DNA from: Nematopogon swammerdamellus
Lineage: Eukaryota; Arthropoda; Insecta; Lepidoptera; Adelidae
Direction of reading: 5' to 3'
Length of the DNA stretch: 64,000 nt
Assembly (NCBI GenBank): GCA_946902875.1
Contig: OX336355.1
Span: forward strand, 18,261,347 to 18,325,346
The translations under genes and the position numbers were made by a program. The notes beneath the pieces are model-generated. The model did not search any database and had not been told where the DNA came from. It saw only the letters and a program-made list of their open reading frames with translations. Positions 51,060 to 61,360 of the stretch are shown piece after piece; within the stretch, counting starts at the first letter, position 1; the number at the start of each line of letters is the position of its first letter.

Positions 51060-52682
51060 TCACTCCCAACTCTCCATGTATCTTTCTGCAAACTGCCTCT
51101 TAAATCGATATCAATCGGGATTTCGACCATCTCATAGCACAGTCTCTGCACTTGTCAAAATAACCGATGATATCCGCCATGCAATGGATGATCGGAAACT
51201 TACTCTGCTGGTTCTAATTGATTTCAGCAGTGCTTTCAACACTGTTGATTTCGAAATCCTTCTTGCTATTCTGCGTTCCTTGAACATTTCACAGTCAGTA
51301 CTCGATTGGTTCTTTTCCTATCTCAGCGGTCGTCGCCAGTGCGTTCGTGTCAACAATGCCACTTCTAAGTGGTGCGACATCACTGCCGGCGTACCACAAG
51401 GCGGTGTGCTCTCTCCATTACTATTTTCCATTTTCTTCAACAATATTGTTGTCTCTCTTATGTGTTCCTTCCATCTATATGCTGACGACTTGCAGCTCTA
51501 CCGTCACTTCCGTCTCGAGGACACTCATACTGCCGTAGCCCTCATGAATATAGACCTTGAGTCTGTACTCGATGGGGCTGCGCGCTTCGGACTGCTCGTT
51601 AATCCTGCTAAGACACAAGTCATAATCATCGGATCACCTAAATTGTTGGCAAAGCTGGACAGGGATACTCACCCCGTGGTTGTTTTCAATGGCAAAGCTA
51701 TCCCCTACAGCAAGTGCGTTAAAAATTTAGGGCTTATGATCGATGAATCTCTTACATGGAGTGTGCAGGTTAATGAGGTCAGTCGTAAGGTCTTCGGGAG
51801 CATGCACTCTCTCAAGCGTTTGCAAAACTTCACTCCCACTGGCACAAAAATTACGCTCGCTCAATCTCTCTTATTGCCAATTCTAGATTATGCTGATGTG
51901 TGTTATCTTGACCTAAATGAGGATCTCCTCAACAAACTTGACCGTATTCTTAACTTGTGCATTCGCTATATTTTCGGATTGCGCAAGTATGACCATATAT
52001 CTGAATATCGAGCTCGCCTTCAGTGGCTCGATGTTCGTGGTCGCAGGAACTCTCACGCCCTCTCTCTTCTCTTCCGCACACTTAATGATCCTGCTGCTCC
52101 CAAATACTTGAGTGAACGATTTGAATTTCTTTCTTCTCACGGCCTGGCTTTAAGATCTGCTGACAACTTACTCTTGGCAATACCGGCTCACTCAAGCTCG
52201 TTCTACACGGACTCTTTCACAGTACAAACAGCTCGCCTCTGGAATAATCTGCCTGTGCATTTACGCTCCTCTACGTCTATGAATGTATTTAAGATAAATT
52301 TAAACAAACTTCTCCTTTCCTTACCGAAGTAAATGCAATTTATATTACATAAGTACATATCTTTACGCCCCTTCTCTTACTCTCCTGACATTCAATTGAT
52401 TGTGTTGCACAACGGTACCACCGATTAATGTACATATAATATGTAAGTTTATTATATACATATATATTATGCTTATTAAAGTATCTATGTAGTATTCGTA
52501 CGTAGTTTATCATACATATTTCTTTAATCTAACACATTGTCACAAACTATTCTTGTTCGCCTGCATGTACTTCTCCCACATCCCAAAGGTTAGTTAGAAT
52601 AGAATGCCTCGCGCCATTAAGCTCGCCTGTTGTACCTAATTTTGATAAATTGGTGTTCAATAAAGAATATATACATACATAG
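51060..52682 (+). mobile_element. 5'-truncated non-LTR retrotransposon (Jockey/CR1 group)
   Basis: It starts abruptly inside the RT domain at CACTCCCAACTCTCC (frame HSQLSMYL), carries the full remainder of the RT ORF, and has a 3' UTR with CATCCCAAAGGTTAGTTAGA, GTGTTCAATAAAGAATATAT and an ATACATACATAG tail. It appears to sit in an RTE-type tail (AAGTTTCGTCAAAATCCGTC follows). Endonuclease and upstream ORF are missing. Confidence 0.85.
51076..52332 (+). CDS. Reverse transcriptase of a non-LTR retrotransposon, N-terminally truncated
   Basis: 418 codons, uninterrupted. Residues ~13-33 contain QSGFRPSHSTVSALVKITDD (RT block 1); 47-54 LIDFSSAF holds the motif A aspartate; 105-109 GVPQG is motif B; 135-138 YADD is the catalytic motif C. 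A thumb region follows (LPILDYADVCYLD), and TARLWNNLPVHLRSSTSMNV marks the conserved C-terminus. It would copy element RNA at nicked target DNA. Lacking endonuclease and the RT N-terminus, it is very unlikely to act alone, but the intact frame shows it is young. The ATG is internal to the original ORF; codons continue upstream to 51060. Confidence 0.9.
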   Translation: MYLSANCLLNRYQSGFRPSHSTVSALVKITDDIRHAMDDRKLTLLVLIDFSSAFNTVDFEILLAILRSLNISQSVLDWFFSYLSGRRQCVRVNNATSKWCDITAGVPQGGVLSPLLFSIFFNNIVVSLMCSFHLYADDLQLYRHFRLEDTHTAVALMNIDLESVLDGAARFGLLVNPAKTQVIIIGSPKLLAKLDRDTHPVVVFNGKAIPYSKCVKNLGLMIDESLTWSVQVNEVSRKVFGSMHSLKRLQNFTPTGTKITLAQSLLLPILDYADVCYLDLNEDLLNKLDRILNLCIRYIFGLRKYDHISEYRARLQWLDVRGRRNSHALSLLFRTLNDPAAPKYLSERFEFLSSHGLALRSADNLLLAIPAHSSSFYTDSFTVQTARLWNNLPVHLRSSTSMNVFKINLNKLLLSLPK

Positions 52683-53306
52683 AAGTTTCGTCAAAATCCG
52701 TCCAGCCGTTCAGGCGTGAAACAAACAAATGAGAATGAGAGAATGAAACAAGCAGTGAAAAAAAACAATTAAATATACTTTCGCATTTATGATATTAGTG
52801 AGATGATTTGTCCTAGACCACATATAATAATAATATTGTTTATTGTTGTTGTTTATTGTTTATTTAGCATCTATGGGCAGTACACTGCGCTCAGATTTGT
52901 CATATTTATATTGTAACATTCCGCCAGTTCGATTATCACAGCGAAGAAGAACTGACAAGAAACTTCACTGGAATTTTTTTCAATGTACACTTAGTCTACT
53001 TTACAAAAATGTTTGCCACTGCCTAGACACGCATGTGCTGATTTATGACAAATGCAGCAATTCATGACAAAGTGAAAACAATAAATAGCCAATAAACAAA
53101 AAAGTGAACCGTGACATACACAAGAGTTTTCCCACAGAGGCCCGCTCGCACAGCGCCAGTTAACCCCGACCTCGAACCGTAGTTTAACTGTAACGATAAT
53201 TACACCACCACCGGCCAGTTAGTAAGCGGAACGCGGATTACTCACGCGCCCGTTCCTTGCTATTCACTTGTGTTACGGTATGTGTACGCGGTGACAGATT
53301 GATAAT
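52683..53306. other. RTE-tail-like fragment, then unassigned
   Basis: 52683-52800 (GAAGTTTCGTCAAAATCCGT, CCAGCCGTTCAGGCG, ACAAACAAATGAGAATGAG) resembles RTE LINE 3' ends. 52920-52985 repeats the CAGTTCGATTATCACAGCGA / AGAAGAACTGACAAGAAACT segment of 7185-7265. Confidence 0.45.
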
Positions 53307-53412
53307 ATTTTTTTTTTCTATGGAAACTAACACGGCTGGCTACATCATCCGGTGTTATGGGCTGACATCACGAATGTTGTAGGTGATGTAGCCAACCATA
53401 TTAGTTTCCATA
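53307..53412. mobile_element. Two SINE1 tails joined tail-outward (inverted pair)
   Basis: 53307-53347 is an inverted tail (T-run, TATGGAAACTAACACGGCTG). 53349-53412 is a forward tail (CCGGTGTTATGGGCTGACAT to AGTTTCCATA). Arms 53319-53347 and 53384-53412 pair, forming a ~29-bp stem. Confidence 0.75.
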
Positions 53413-53436
53413 ATTTTTTTTTTTTTTTTTTCAAAT

Positions 53437-53532
53437 CAGAAAAAACTCATTGGTACACGCCGGTTGGATCCGAACCTCGGACCTCTCGCAAGAGAAACCG
53501 ACGCCCTGACCACTCGGCCACCCGCCGCTCAG
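53437..53532 (-). mobile_element. SINE2-type tRNA-like head
   Basis: Minus strand: GCGGCGGGTGGCCGAGTGGT, CTTGCGAGAGGTCCGAGGTT, CGGATCCAACCGGCGTG. It is preceded (plus strand) by a long T-run, so it is a head-only or internally deleted copy. Confidence 0.7.
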
Positions 53533-53793
53533 TGGGTACTGCAGATTTAGTTTTGTTGTTGTTTTTTTTTATATTATTTAATCTGTACAACTTGAGAGCT
53601 TTGACTTTGTGAAAACTTTGTGAAGTATTAAATGGTTCTCGGAATATTTATTTTTTATATTAAAGTTTATACTCATGGTATTAATTGTCGTATAAATGTG
53701 AAGTAATTGTACTTACACTTTATAAATATATATTTTTTATAATTAAATACTTTACAACTTTTTGTTGCTTATTTCTTATGTACACATATTTTA
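53533..53793. other. AT-rich unassigned
   Basis: No recognised feature. Confidence 0.3.
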
Positions 53794-54054
53794 GTAATAG
53801 TAAAAAAGCACATTTATGGACTTACACATCTCATACATAACTCATATTAATTTACGTTCATCCACTCACCATGCCTCCATAAAACCATCATTTGCTTTTT
53901 ATTTCCATATAAAAAATAATAAAAAAAGAAGAAAATATTTAAAAAAGCATATCTATCAAATCATAATCACATTTACTTATTTCTCACTTGACTGAAGACG
54001 CCACCGACGACATCGGGGCGAAATATTTCCATAAATGTGCTTTTTTACTATTAC
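53794..54054. mobile_element. AT-rich element with perfect 27-bp TIRs
   Basis: GTAATAGTAAAAAAGCACAT.. at 53794-53820 is the exact reverse complement of 54028-54054. The interior is AT-rich apart from CTGAAGACGCCACCGACGAC and ATCGGGGCGAAAT (53992-54024), which folds like hammerhead core plus stem II. Confidence 0.75.
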
Positions 54055-55215
54055 ACATTTGTACATGACAAATTTAGTAATTGCATAAATAGATACCTAA
54101 ATAATTATTAATGTGTCTAAAATAATAATAATTTACCGTTGTTAAATTTTTATTTTAAATATTTTAATACTTATATGTTTATTTATCTTATTTATATCTT
54201 TAAATATTAAGGTTAGATCTTGAAAATAAAATTAAAATTAATTTTATTTTCAGATGTGTTACCGTCTGGAATTTATTAAATATTTCAAAAAGGAGTTCAA
54301 CGGAACTTATATAGAACGCACTTAGCGATCAAATCACAAAATTGGTAATTAGGTATATTATTAAAATAAATTATCTGTACCTAGTCATAAATATTTCTTT
54401 TGTGGTAACTAAAAATAAATTTATAAAATTGTTTAAAAAAGTTATTCCTGGCAAAAATATGCAGCAATTCGGCCATGTAAGAATACACGACGAACGAATA
54501 GAATCGTACCGACTAATATCTATAACTAAATTGAAATGTAGATCCCAGATAAAAAGTATTTTCGTTATAAATCATACAACGAGTGTATGAAGTGTGAGTG
54601 AAGAAGTTTCGCTCAATTTCCCCCTGAAAATGCACTTCCAAGAATTTCCAAAATCCTGATTTACTGCACCACTATACCGTCACTTACTCTGAGGTCGACG
54701 ATGTCACACAACCATTAGATAAACATTTATTACTTTCTTGTTTTATATTTTGAAATTAATATAAAATACATAGATATTTAATATTAATGTATACAATGAT
54801 GTTTAAATATAGAAAAAAATATTTGAAATTTGAATTTTCAAATCAACATTAATGGCATCAAGTACAAACTTAAACATAAAATACAACTAATTAAAAACTA
54901 ATTCAAATTAAAATACACAATAAATAAAATGATAACTACCGAATCTAATAATTGCATTGCATCTAAGCATTGTGAAAAATTTAAAATAATTGCATAAATA
55001 AATTATAAAAATTTTAAAATATACGTCACCTAATGTACCACTATACGCGACATACGTGACCGAATAGAGCCAATCATGACAAGTTCGAGTGCACTTAAGA
55101 GTCAATAAACAATAACAAAATATATGTGGTTCATGACAAAAAAAATTCCTGTTCTAAAGCCATTTAGTCTGAACCAACACAAGGAGTTAAAACTCTTGTT
55201 CCAACAAAATTTCTT
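54055..55215. other. AT-rich unassigned
   Basis: 55075-55115 holds a short GACAAGTTCGAGTGCAC repeat fragment. Open frames here are AT-rich without domains. Confidence 0.35.
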
Positions 55216-55510
55216 TATCACTAGCTTTTGCACGCAGCTTCGCCCGCGTGAAATTCGTATTTAAAAAGAAGAAGTAAGTAAACCCGCTTGCGTGCCTTTA
55301 TTTCGGCGCGCGGAACATTCGGTTTGCATGAGAGCCACATCTTAGCATAAGCGGAGCGGAACTAAATTTTATTTAGCCTACCCTGTGTCACGTATAGTTA
55401 AATTTGTTTGTACTAATTTTCATCAAATTCGGATGATCGGTTTAAGAGTTATGGAGGAACATACATACATACAAAAAACATTTCTAAAAATCGTAAATTT
55501 TATTTTTAGT
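55216..55510 (+). mobile_element. RTE-like 3' region, copy 1
   Basis: AGCTTTTGCACGCAGCTTCG, CCCGCGTGAAATTCGTATTT and AAGAAGAAGTAAGTAAACCC match the sequence at the right end of the window (63905-64000). It continues with CATCAAATTCGGATGATCGG and ACATACATACATAC, as in many insect RTE tails. Confidence 0.6.
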
Positions 55511-56053
55511 ATCATATAATTAGAGTCTACAAACGCAATATCTCATAAAGCAAAGTAACTTATTCCATGACCATCCCTTAGAGATTTATTATTAGTATTG
55601 ATATCGGTTAATCTGTCTACAATCTAAAAGATAAATACGAGTCAGTGACAACTAAACATTTAGCCATGGCAAATAAAAATTCGATTTTTTTTTTTCACTC
55701 TTCTTAATCTCGGCAACAGTGCTTGTCTAAGCGTATAGTGAGGATCGTCGTCACAAACTATGTGAGGTTTAATCCGCGAGCCTCGCCCCTGGACACTCGC
55801 CGCCTTTTTACTGCGGATTAACTTACACTGGGACCGTGATCACAGCAGGACCAACAAACATCGCTTTATCTTTCCTACTATGATAGTGTTAGTTAGTTAG
55901 ATCGGGATGGCACATTTGCTTGCTGTGAATCACAAACCTACCTACCTATATAAATATATATATACATTTTATTCTCCTTTAAGTGTTCTTGATTATGAAG
56001 TCCACTGACACTTTAGTATTTTTTTCTCGTCCTATAATTCAAGTTAAATATGG
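55511..56053. other. Unassigned, possible small retroposon at 55685-55860
   Basis: Read on the minus strand, 55860-55685 ends GCCGAGATTAAGAAGAGTG followed by an A-run, as a retroposon tail might. No second copy is in the window, so this stays tentative. Confidence 0.3.
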
Positions 56054-56289
56054 TATACAAAACACAAAATATTTCGACCCTATACGGGCCGTCGTCAGTT
56101 GATTAATTATAAATATGATCATAGAATATAATTTTTTTTTTTGTTTTTTTTGTGATGGATGGTGGTTTATATGCATATCAACCACCATCCATCACAAAAA
56201 AAAAAAAAAAATTATATTCTATGATCATATTTATAATTAATCAACTGACGACGGCCCATAAAGGGTCGAAATATTTTGTGTTTTGTATA
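56054..56289. mobile_element. Hairpin element with ~110-bp arms
   Basis: Arms 56055-56168 and 56175-56288 are near-perfect inverted repeats (outer GTATACAAAACACAAAATAT.., inner GGATGGTGGTT/AACCACCATCC) differing mainly in A/T-run length. Each arm holds CTGACGA-stem-GAAA: 56098-56072 minus and 56245-56271 plus. Confidence 0.8.
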
Positions 56290-56496
56290 TTATATAATAA
56301 TATTTTAATAAAAAACCAAATAATTGGTAATAAAAATATAATTTAAAGTTAAATATGGGAAATACGTAGCTGAAGTAGCGTATTGTGTAATCGCTATATT
56401 ATTACCTCAATTAATCCTCTAATCCTCTTTTTCTTGCTATTTTGTTTGTATTTCTGAAATAAATAAATAAATAAATAGTACAATTGGATAACCTAA
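56290..56496. other. AT-rich unassigned
   Basis: (AAAT)n at 56459-56476; otherwise nothing. Confidence 0.3.
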
Positions 56497-56858
56497 AGCC
56501 GCGTACAGACCTAGCGAGCGAGAGCCAGCGAGGCCCAGCGAATGCCCGTCGCCGATGACAAGCGAACCCTCGCTCGCCATCGTTTGCTATCGCTGTTACG
56601 GCCACACTGATTCGCAATCGTTCGCGCGCTCTCGCGCGTTAGTGTTCCGGCCAAATACTCCATTCAATAGGGCATTTAAAACACCGTCCACACTGCGCAC
56701 GGCCGAACGGCTGATTCCGGAGCACGACCGAACGTCACCGAACGCAATCGAGTGCGCGGCTTCGCATTCGCTTAGCGTAGCTGTACCGTCCAGACCTGTT
56801 CGCGCGCTCTCGCTTGTTGGCCTTCGCGCGCTCTCGCTCGCTAGGTCTGTACGCGGCT
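56497..56858. mobile_element. PIF/Harbinger-like MITE with TAA target duplication
   Basis: TIRs AGCCGCGTACAGACCTAGCG.. (56497-56528) and the exact inverse ending ..GGTCTGTACGCGGCT at 56858. TAA flanks both ends (56494-56496 and 56859-56861), the 3-bp target type of PIF/Harbinger. The 362-bp body is GC- and CpG-rich with GCGCGCTCTCGC repeats and no transposase. Confidence 0.8.
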
Positions 56859-56914
56859 TAACAGAAACATTGTGGATGGTGCGATGAATTTTCGTTACCT
56901 TTGTATGTAGTAGT

Positions 56915-57109
56915 GTTTCCGACCCGACCGGATTGGTACCACCACACTGAAATAAAATTAAGGGAAATGGCTGTGAATATAGTTAGTTTTTTTCTAGCCA
57001 GTTCAATATAGCCGACAAATAAATAATAACTCAATAGTATGGTATGGGCCGACATCACGGATGTTGTATGTGATGTAGCCAACCGTGTCAATTTCCATAA
57101 AAAAAAATT
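56915..57109 (+). mobile_element. SINE1, 5'-truncated
   Basis: It starts in the core (CCGACCGGATTGGTACCACC), with a shortened body, then GCCGACATCACGGATGTTGT and TAGCCAACCGTGTCAATTTC plus A-run. Confidence 0.75.
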
Positions 57110-57321
57110 GTGATAATACATCTATTAATTTCAGCCACTCTAAAGGGAAACACCGTCATGGTGCCTAGTTGCAACACGAACTAGGTTTAACGAGTTGGCA
57201 TACTGCATAGGTGCGTTCGGTAGTAGGTTGCCAATTACAGCTCTACCAACATTTACGGCCTAAAAATTCACCCCGATTCACATTGTGTTGTCATCAAGCT
57301 GCGTTGTAAAAAATTTATCAC
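57110..57321. other. Unassigned
   Basis: No recognised feature. Confidence 0.3.
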
Positions 57322-58624
57322 ATCTGATTTGACCATTTGTCCATTTGTAGATTTGGATTTGGCCATTTATCCATTTGTCCGTTTATAGATTTGGATTTGG
57401 CCATTTATCCATTCGACCATTTATAGATTTGGTTTTGGCCATTTATCCCTTTGTCCGTTTATAGATTTGGATTTGGCCATTTATCCATTCGACCATTTAT
57501 AGATTTGGTTTTGGCCATTTATCCCTTTGTCCGTTTATAGATTTGGATTTGGCCATTTATCCATTCGACCATTTATAGATTTGGTTTTAGCCATTTATCC
57601 CTTTGTCCGTTTATAGATTTGGATTTGGCCATTTATCCATTCAACCATTTATAGATTTGGTTTTGGCCATTTATCCATTTGTCCGTTTATAGATTTGAAT
57701 TTGGCCATTTATCCATTCAACCATTTATAGATTTGGTTTTAGCCATTTATCCCTTTGTCCGTTTATAGATTTGGATTTGGCCATTTATCCAATCGACCAT
57801 TTATAGATTTGGTTTTAGCCATTTATCCATTTGTCCGTTTATAGATTTGAATTTGGCCATTTATCCATTCAACCATTTATAGATTTGGTTTTAGCCATTT
57901 ATCCCTTTGTCCGTTTATAGATTTGGATTTGGCCATTTATCCATTCGACCATTTATAGATTTGGTTTTAGCCATTTATCCCTTTGTCCGTTTATAGATTT
58001 GGATTTGGCCATTTATCCATTCAACCATTTATAGATTTGGTTTTAGCCATTTATCCCTTTGTCCGTTTATAGATTTGGATTTGGCCATTTATCCATTCAA
58101 CCATTTATAGATTTGGTTTTAGCCATTTATCCCTTTGTCCGTTTATAGATTTGGATTTGGCCATTTATCCATTCAACCATTTATAGATTTGGTTTTAGCC
58201 ATTTATCCCTTTGTCCGTTTATAGATTTGGATTTGGCCATTTATCCATTCGACCATTTATAGATTTGGTTTTAGCCATTTATCCCTTTGTCCGTTTATAG
58301 ATTTGGATTTGGCCATTTATCCATTCAACCATTTATAGATTTGGTTTTAGCCATTTATCCCTTTGTCCGTTTATAGATTTGGATTTGGCCATTTATCCAT
58401 TCAACCATTTATAGATTTGGTTTTAGCCATTTATCCCTTTGTCCGTTTATAGATTTGGATTTGGCCATTTATCCATTCAACCATTTATAGATTTGGTTTT
58501 AGCCATTTATCCCTTTGTCCGTTTATAGATTTGGATTTGGCCATTTATCCATTCAACCATTTATAGATTTGGTTTTGGCCATTTATCCATATGTCCGTTT
58601 ATAGATTTGGATTTGGCCATTTAT
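57322..58624. repeat. 38-bp minisatellite with 76-bp higher-order structure
   Basis: About 34 monomers. Monomer A (TGTCCGTTTATAGATTTGGA, then TTTGGCCATTTATCCATT) and monomer B (CGACCATTTATAGATTTGGT, then TTTAGCCATTTATCCCTT) alternate strictly, giving a 76-bp repeat (GTCCG at 57377, 57453, 57529...). Early dimers read CGACC/GGCC, many later ones CAACC/AGCC, so variants are clustered. The first ~40 bases are degenerate. Confidence 0.92.
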
Positions 58625-58922
58625 CATCACAGATCTCCCCAATTTCATACGCACTCGTATTTTGGCACACGAGTTGAGCGTCAAACACATAATTTGCTAT
58701 ACCATAATAACTTTTATTATCTGTGGCAGGTAGATGAGCTACCGTACCTAGATGTTCACGGAGCTCACGGAGGGACTTGAACGATTGCGACACTGGCGAA
58801 CAATCGGTTCCCTTAGCCTGTTTTATAAGTACTACCGTGGCCATTGCTCTGATGGGTTGGCTTCCCTCATCCCTCCTGCCCAGATCCGTACGCGCTACAC
58901 CCGCCGGACTCGCTCGGAACAT
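58599..58922 (-). other. Open frame of uncertain status beside the minisatellite
   Basis: MFRASPAGVARTDLGRRDEG, then MATVVLIKQAKGTDCSPVSQ, SFKSLRELREHLGTVAHLPA, TDNKSYYGIANYVFDAQLVC, QNTSAYEIGEICDDKW, ending within the array. Composition is protein-like rather than low-complexity, and it is not repeated in the window. It could be a truncated host exon or a decayed retroelement ORF. The minisatellite supplies its last codons. I do not recognise a domain. Confidence 0.3.
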
Positions 58923-59059
58923 CCATAATGTTGTTGGAACTCAACTTCTGAGAAAGCATCGCTTTTCGAATTTTACTGTCCCTGTGTCGTACACGGCCAA
59001 ATATGGAGTGGTGTTATTGGCTGTATCTGAATTTCTATTGAACTTTTGAGCACATACAT
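58923..59059. other. Unassigned
   Basis: No recognised feature. Confidence 0.3.
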
Positions 59060-59300
59060 CCAAAAACGTAGAAAAACACATTTCTTGTATGGGGACCCCT
59101 CTTAATTTTTCATTATTTGATGTTATATCCGCCAAAAAACCACATTTTCAGTGAACATTTCATTCAACAGGCTAGCTATTACGCTTCCAAAGATACAGCC
59201 GATCAGACGGACGGACGGACGGACAGACAGACAGACAGACGGACATACGTTGTAGGCTTAGTAATATGTTTCCGTACGTGGTACGGAAACATAAAAACGG
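59060..59300 (+). mobile_element. GGCCAAGTGCGAGTC repeat family, copy 6, 3' part
   Basis: TTGTATGGGGACCCCTCTTA, GGCTAGCTATTACGCTTCCA, a (GACG)/(GACA) microsatellite at 59198-59240, GGCTTAGTAATATGTTTCCG and a GGAAACATAAAAAC end. Confidence 0.65.
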
Positions 59301-59488
59301 TGGTCTTGCCATACTCGCAAACGTTTTCTCTTTTTACTTATTTCCCCTTTTTTAGCTGGAAATGTACCCGCGTGTGGCAATATCCTTAATGCACCTACAC
59401 CAGGATTATGCATGGAGTAAGCACGTCACAGTTGCATGCTGTCCTAATGTCAGTTTCGGGGTAAGTATTATATGCATTTTTAGCTATA
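59301..59488. other. Unassigned
   Basis: No recognised feature. Confidence 0.3.
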
Positions 59489-59590
59489 TGGCATTCGCAA
59501 CCCCCGCGTCTGACTGAATGTCCATGGGCGTCGTTAGACACCTTATGGGTGACTCGGCGTCATTTGTCGTGCTTTCAACAAATGAAAACC
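59489..59590 (+). mobile_element. CR1/Jockey-like LINE extreme 3' end
   Basis: GGCATTCGCAACCCCCGCGT, ATGTCCATGGGCGTCGTTAG, ACACCTTATGGGTGACTCGG and TCGTGCTTTCAACAAATGAA match the family end. Confidence 0.7.
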
Positions 59591-59814
59591 AGCTATTCCG
59601 TTTGTGTCTTATGTCAGAGAGCGACCAAAGGGTAGCTCTGGCATGGCACTTAGATAAAACAGGAGCAAGGATTAATGGGCCGACATCGGGAGTATAGCAG
59701 CTGTCCAAACAGCTGGGCTGTTTCCTATTAGCAATTCATCGCTACTAACAATTTATCATGATCCATCTCACTAGCTCCAAGGGGCTTGTCAGAGCGTCTA
59801 GTGAGATAGAAAAC
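59591..59814. other. Unassigned
   Basis: No recognised feature. Confidence 0.3.
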
Positions 59815-59992
59815 ACTATTTACAAAAATATAAAAACCACCTTCAAAAATTTATGAAATAAAAAAAATCAAACCCTAGAGTTGAAGGCGGTCGGTTATTT
59901 TTGCTTGCTTTAGCACCGCCTACAACTCTAGGGTTCGATTTTTTTTTATTTCGTACATTTTTGAAGGCGGTTTTTATATTTTTGTAAATAGT
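59815..59992. mobile_element. Hairpin MITE (178 bp)
   Basis: Arms contain ACTATTTACAAAAATATAAA / TTTATATTTTTGTAAATAGT, ACCACCTTCAAAAATTTATG / GTACATTTTTGAAGGCGG, and CCCTAGAGTTGAAGGCGGT / ACCGCCTACAACTCTAGGG. The loop is about 23 bases. Confidence 0.8.
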
Positions 59993-60512
59993 ATTTTTTT
60001 TTATTTCACAGTTAGTATTTTTTTGCTATTAATGTACTCGGCCGAATCGCTCGGCCTTCGGCCTCGCGATTCGGTCTCGCTTACCAATCCGATCTTGACC
60101 ACACGGGAAGCACCAGCTTTCAAATAAAAAAATTATTTTCAAAATCGGTTCACCCAGTCAAAAGTTCTGAGGGGACAAACATAAAAAAAAATACAGTCGA
60201 ATTGAGAACCTCCTCATTTTTTTGAAGTCGGTTAAAAATAGCTGCTACCGCTATTTTTGCTATAATCGCTAATAGAGAATAGGGGCGCAGGTGTAGAATG
60301 TTTAAATCCCTATGTTTGTTTAATTTAATCCTGAATGTTTAATTTAAATAATAAAATTGTTATAAAATTCGAGATCGAGAATAAAACGTTACACCATCCA
60401 TATGTGTGGGTTAATTTGTGTCTTCCGTAGGTAGTGACGGTTATATTACGCACGTAAATTCTTCAAAATACCTCATACATTTTCCAGATTACTGAATATA
60501 GAATTATATTAC
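59993..60512 (+). repeat. Retroelement 3'-region-like repeat, then unassigned
   Basis: CCGAATCGCTCGGCC with GGCCTCGCGATTCGG (60051-60083) is a strong stem-loop. CAAAATCGGTTCACCCAGTC, GTCGAATTGAGAACCTCCTC and TTTTGAAGTCGGTTAAAAAT (60140-60239) are like common lepidopteran repeat ends. 60240-60512 is unassigned. Confidence 0.4.
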
Positions 60513-60775
60513 TACGCGTACTGGGCAGGGGAACCGGTTCTGTAGGTCTTTTATTCACAGAACCGGGAAAAATGTGGAACGCACTCCCTGCCCATCTATT
60601 TTCTCCTCGATTTTCTCCCAAGCTTGGGGTTTTTCAAAAGGGGCGTGAAAAGGCTCCTGTCAGGCCGGCATGGCATTCGCAATCCCCGTGCATCACATAA
60701 TGTCCATGGGCATCGTTATAGACACCTACTTGTAGGTGAAACGATGCTACATGTCGCACTATCAATAAAAAAAAT
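60513..60775 (+). mobile_element. CR1/Jockey-like LINE 3' end
   Basis: TACTGGGCAGGGGAACCGGT, TTATTCACAGAACCGGGAAA, AATGTGGAACGCACTCCCTG, GGCATTCGCAATCCCCGTG, ATGTCCATGGGCATCGTTAT and TCGCACTATCAATAAAAAAA. It encodes the degraded FLYRTGKLWNALPAH-type C-terminus. Confidence 0.75.
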
Positions 60776-61360
60776 ATGGTACCTGTGTACTAATCAAAAG
60801 TTTCAAGTAGGTATATGAAAAAGGCACAACTAATCAAGACATTAAGGTAATGTTAAAAGTTGCAAAATGCCTGCATTGTGCATAATAAAATTTTTGAAAA
60901 CAAAATTACGAGCACTTTTCTATTACAATATAATAAATACTGTATTTTAAATTCGATAGGCACTTTAAAGATTATATTACATATGAACCTACTCTACATA
61001 AGCACCTGGAAACATTAATTACTCGGAAATTATTATACCAATGCAAAATTTATTAAACAAAAAAACATAATTACAAAAATACAAAATTATAATCTAGTAT
61101 CGCTAACAATGGTGCAAACTGCTAAACTATTCCAAAGGTATAATGCTACGATAAAATCATATTAGCTAAGCAACAGTCCTCACAGTGGAACACTCAATAT
61201 AACTTTCACCCACTCTATCTAGCAATGCAATATCACATACCTACAAAAACGTAATGCCCAAGACAAAAAAAAACCTTACAATCTACTAACAATAAATTGA
61301 GCATAAAACAATCCAATTATTTTTCAATCAATTAAATTTTTCAAACATCGAACACCATTC
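60776..61360. other. AT-rich unassigned
   Basis: No recognised feature. Confidence 0.3.

Noticed and set aside
57322..58624. CRISPR array.
   Set aside because: There are no unique spacers; it is a continuous tandem array of 38-bp monomers in a eukaryotic setting.
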